Shown: piece by piece, positions 61,835 to 64,000 of the stretch | How positions within the stretch are numbered: position 1 is the first letter of the stretch | How the letters are laid out: each line of letters starts with the position of its first letter | Assembly: GCA_964505265.1 (NCBI GenBank) | Contig: CAZDGN010000003.1 | Location: 65,260-129,259 of the forward strand | DNA: 64,000 nucleotides | Source: CAILUF01 sp964505265 | GTDB lineage: Bacteria; Pseudomonadota; Alphaproteobacteria; Rickettsiales; UBA1997 | Direction of reading: 5' to 3' | Position numbers and translations under genes: made by a program | The notes under the pieces: model-generated | Told to the model about the DNA's origin: nothing | The model's input: the letters and a program-made list of their open reading frames with translations, nothing else | Databases searched by the model: none

Positions 61835-61871
61835 TTACAAGCAACTTAAGTTTTTGCTTAAAATCTTGTAA
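61835..61871 (+). promoter_or_regulatory. rpsD leader hairpin, candidate S4 autoregulation site
   Basis: Two nested stems in the rpsD leader: TTACAAG (61835-61841) with CTTGTAA (61865-61871), and inside it TTAAG (61846-61850) with CTTAA (61857-61861). S4 commonly represses its own messenger by binding a leader structure. That this hairpin does so is inference. Confidence 0.4.
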
Positions 61872-61902
61872 GTCAATTGGTTCTAAAGTTAATTTTTTAA
61901 AT

Positions 61903-62520
61903 ATGTCAAAACGTATCCAAGCTAAGAAAAAACTTAGCAGAAAACTTGGTGGAAGCCTCTGGGGCAAAGCCAACGACTCCTATGCCAAACGCAATTATCG
62001 CCCTGGTCAACATGGTGCAGCATCAAAAGGTCGCTCTAGCGATTATGGTGTTCAGCTTCGTGCCAAACAAAGAATGAAATTTTATTATGGCAATATTTCT
62101 GAAAAACAATTTTACAATACTTTCAAATTAGCATATCGTATGAAAGGCGATGTCAGTGAAAACTTCGTTGCCACTCTTGAAAGCCGTTTAGATGCGGTAA
62201 TTTATCGTGCAAATTTTGTACCAACAGTGTTTTCCGCTCGTCAATTCATTAACCACAAACATATTTTAGTGAATGGAAAGTGCGTTAATATTCCGTCTTA
62301 CCGCTTAAAAGTTGGTGATATTGTTCAGGTTCGTGAAAAATCTCGCAAATTAACGATTGTTCTAGATTCTTTACAAAATATGGAGCGCGATGTCCCATCT
62401 TATTTAAGCCTCGACAAAGATAATTTCTCTGTAAAAGTAACCGATAAAGCAACATTTGCTGAAGTTCCTTATGCAATTGAAATGGAACCACATTTAATCA
62501 CAGAATTTTATTCTAGATAA
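61903..62520 (+). CDS. rpsD: 30S ribosomal protein S4
   Basis: A 205-residue primary 16S rRNA-binding protein. The N-terminal part (KKLSRKLGGSLWGKAN and RNYRPGQHGAASKGRSSDYGVQLRAKQRMKFYYG) is the classic alphaproteobacterial S4. The S4 RNA-binding domain follows (LESRLDAVIYRANFVPTVFSARQFINHKHILVNG), ending in the conserved tail ITEFYSR. The zinc-binding cysteines of some S4 proteins are absent. It is a stand-alone gene with its own promoter and terminator. Confidence 0.97.
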   Translation: MSKRIQAKKKLSRKLGGSLWGKANDSYAKRNYRPGQHGAASKGRSSDYGVQLRAKQRMKFYYGNISEKQFYNTFKLAYRMKGDVSENFVATLESRLDAVIYRANFVPTVFSARQFINHKHILVNGKCVNIPSYRLKVGDIVQVREKSRKLTIVLDSLQNMERDVPSYLSLDKDNFSVKVTDKATFAEVPYAIEMEPHLITEFYSR

Positions 62521-62544
62521 GATTAATTGTTAAATATTTATATT

Positions 62545-62583
62545 AAACCCCCGCTTAAAATTATTTTTGGCGGGGGTTTTTTT
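62545..62583 (+). terminator. rho-independent terminator after rpsD
   Basis: A perfect 10-bp stem, AAACCCCCGC (62545-62554) with GCGGGGGTTT (62570-62579), a 15-nt loop and a T run to 62583. It is 24 nt past the rpsD stop and is the clearest intrinsic terminator in the window. Confidence 0.9.
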
Positions 62584-62740
62584 GCATTTTTTATGAAATA
62601 AAGCTATAATTTCTTAGAGATTTAAGTTTTATTTAAGACTTTTTAACAAAATTAAATTATGTGTTTATTTGCAAAAAACTATAATTTAACTAGTAAAAAT
62701 TAACTAAAATTTACCTTCAATTTAAGCTTTAGACTACTAG

Positions 62741-64000
62741 TCATAATCCAAGACCTCTAGCATTTTCTAATCGATCAGCCGATACCAATGTTGATGCCGT
62801 AACACCACTTGGTTGATTTATTTCAACTTGACTTATAAGATCAGAAATTTTTGTAGGAGTTAAGCCTGATGCCAAACATGAAATTGCGCTAAAGCAACTA
62901 ACTTTATCTTCTTTCTTATAAATTTTGGATATTGCATTAAAATTTAGCTCTATTTCTTGATCTTGTTGATTTCTAACATTAACTTTTATTTTAGATGATT
63001 CGGTTAATGCTTTACCATTATTCAAATATTCATTTAAGGAGTGTTCGATTTGCGATAAAATGTTTTTATGATCTTTTTCTCGGTAAAAAACTTTATATTT
63101 TTGGATAGTATTTTTTATATCTGTTGACTGAATTAGTTGTAAAAAATTATCATCAATTTTTTTTAAATCAGCTCCATTTTGAAGCAATGTCTCAAAGACT
63201 GAAGCATGGCCATTTTTTGAAGCAATCATTACAGCTGTTTCTCCATTAATATCTTGTAAATTAACATCCGCTCCTCTCTCAATTAATGCCTTAACAACTG
63301 AATCAAAACCATAATGCGATGCAATCATTAAAGCTGTTTTTCTATAGCTACCTATTAAATCAACTTTTGCCTCTTTCTCAATTAATGCCTCAACTACTGA
63401 AACATGGCCATTTTGCAATGCATAAATTAAAGCTGTATCTCCACAACTATCTTGCAAATTAACATCTGCCTTCCCCTTAATTAGTTCCTCAACGACTGAA
63501 GCATGGCCATTTTTTGAAGCAATCATCAAAGCTGTTTTATTATAAATATTTTTTAAATTAAAATCTGCCCGCCCCTTAATTAGTTCCTCAACGACTGAAG
63601 CATGACCATTTTTTGAAGCAATCATTAAAGCTGTATCTTCATAATTATCTTTCAAATTAACATCTGCCCCTCCATCAATTAATGCCTTAACGACTGAAGC
63701 ATAGCCATTTTTTGAAGCAATCATTAAAGCTGTATTTCCAAAAATATTTTTTAAATCAACCTCTGCCTGAAAATTAATTAACTCCTCAACAACTGAAGTA
63801 TGACCATTTTTGGAAGCAATCATTAGGGCTGTATCATTTAAGATATTTCTTTCATTAATGATGAAATCAGCGCTCATCAATACCTTAATAACCTTGTTAG
63901 AACCTTTTTTAGATGCTATATGCAGAAGATTACTAATTTGATTCGGTTTATAATCTTTTAATTGTTTTTTTTGAACTTCTGGCAAAATATCAATTAATTT
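62741..64000 (-). CDS. ankyrin-repeat protein, 5' end beyond the window
   Basis: At least 420 codons, open to the window edge. The first ATG-like codon inside is a TTG at 63985, so the true start probably lies outside. About eight consecutive 33-residue ankyrin repeats are visible. They share the core TALMIASKNGHASVVEELI and end in GADVNLKD variants. Several are nearly identical, implying recent tandem duplication. The C-terminal 150 residues (YREKDHKNILSQIEHSLNEY, ISCLASGLTPTKISDLISQ) are unique, with no membrane segment. It is probably a host- or prey-directed protein, by analogy with other Rickettsiales. Confidence 0.88.
   Translation of the reverse strand, partial: KLIDILPEVQKKQLKDYKPNQISNLLHIASKKGSNKVIKVLMSADFIINERNILNDTALMIASKNGHTSVVEELINFQAEVDLKNIFGNTALMIASKNGYASVVKALIDGGADVNLKDNYEDTALMIASKNGHASVVEELIKGRADFNLKNIYNKTALMIASKNGHASVVEELIKGKADVNLQDSCGDTALIYALQNGHVSVVEALIEKEAKVDLIGSYRKTALMIASHYGFDSVVKALIERGADVNLQDINGETAVMIASKNGHASVFETLLQNGADLKKIDDNFLQLIQSTDIKNTIQKYKVFYREKDHKNILSQIEHSLNEYLNNGKALTESSKIKVNVRNQQDQEIELNFNAISKIYKKEDKVSCFSAISCLASGLTPTKISDLISQVEINQPSGVTASTLVSADRLENARGLGL

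Overview
The window is 64 kb of AT-rich DNA, dense in short-spaced genes, and reads as a bacterial chromosome fragment from a metagenome or draft assembly: it carries one 100-N scaffold gap at 12007-12106. Several genes point to an alphaproteobacterium of the Rickettsiales or a close relative. These are separate b' and b ATP synthase subunits, an FzlA-type GST-fold division protein, an IalB-like secreted protein, a long Rickettsia-style isocitrate dehydrogenase, an orphan CobS, a VirD4 coupling ATPase and several ankyrin-repeat proteins. Unlike classical Rickettsia, it keeps enzymes of amino acid synthesis (dapA, aroE, trpC, hisB, chorismate mutase, metX, metW, an AlaC-like aminotransferase). 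That mix recalls the extracellular, biosynthetically richer Rickettsiales such as Deianiraeaceae. The placement is inference from gene content only.

Layout. 0-8.4 kb: nuoB (partial) and nuoA, dapA, an IalB/membrane/ankyrin trio, then an F0 ATP synthase operon (atpB, atpE, atpF', atpF) that runs into pheT. 8.4-16.9 kb: a coiled-coil protein, xerD, a small membrane protein, a periplasmic M48-TPR protease, a palindromic 45-bp repeat array broken by the gap, htpG, lipB, ruvA, a response regulator and kdsA. 17-31 kb: HtpX-like protease, acyl-CoA ligase, aminotransferase, two small unknowns, an AmgK-like kinase, fzlA, polA, a glycosyltransferase, sodB, hisB, nagZ and rnd. 30.6-41.7 kb: a putative effector, virD4, aroE, lapA, exported msrA, a small unknown, trmD, cobS, an ankyrin protein, trpC, an FTR1 permease and hemW. 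41.8-46.6 kb: two large tandem paralogues of an unrecognised family. 46.8-64 kb: lnt with two large membrane proteins, icd, mscS, chorismate mutase, metX, metW, rlpA, Hpt, two unknowns, pth, rpsD and a partial ankyrin protein.

How the genes fit together. The cell appears to respire (complex I, F-ATPase, isocitrate dehydrogenase), to have an LPS-bearing Gram-negative envelope with lipoproteins and peptidoglycan (kdsA, lnt, rlpA, nagZ, AmgK-like kinase), and to export some oxidative-stress enzymes (signal-bearing MsrA, possibly a signal-bearing SOD). VirD4, the ankyrin proteins, the putative effector and the tandem paralogues suggest interaction with a host or prey cell.

The most striking sequence is in the second paralogue (44866-46641). 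A phase-perfect hexanucleotide repeat of 97 units (45313-45894), very GC-rich in this AT-rich genome, encodes about 194 residues of Gly/Ala/Pro/Asp/Arg-rich low complexity. Other notable signals are the palindromic 45-bp array whose outermost palindrome supplies the last codons of htpG, and an internal SodB start with the only strong Shine-Dalgarno sequence I noticed. I found no tRNA or rRNA genes, CRISPR arrays or intact insertion sequences.
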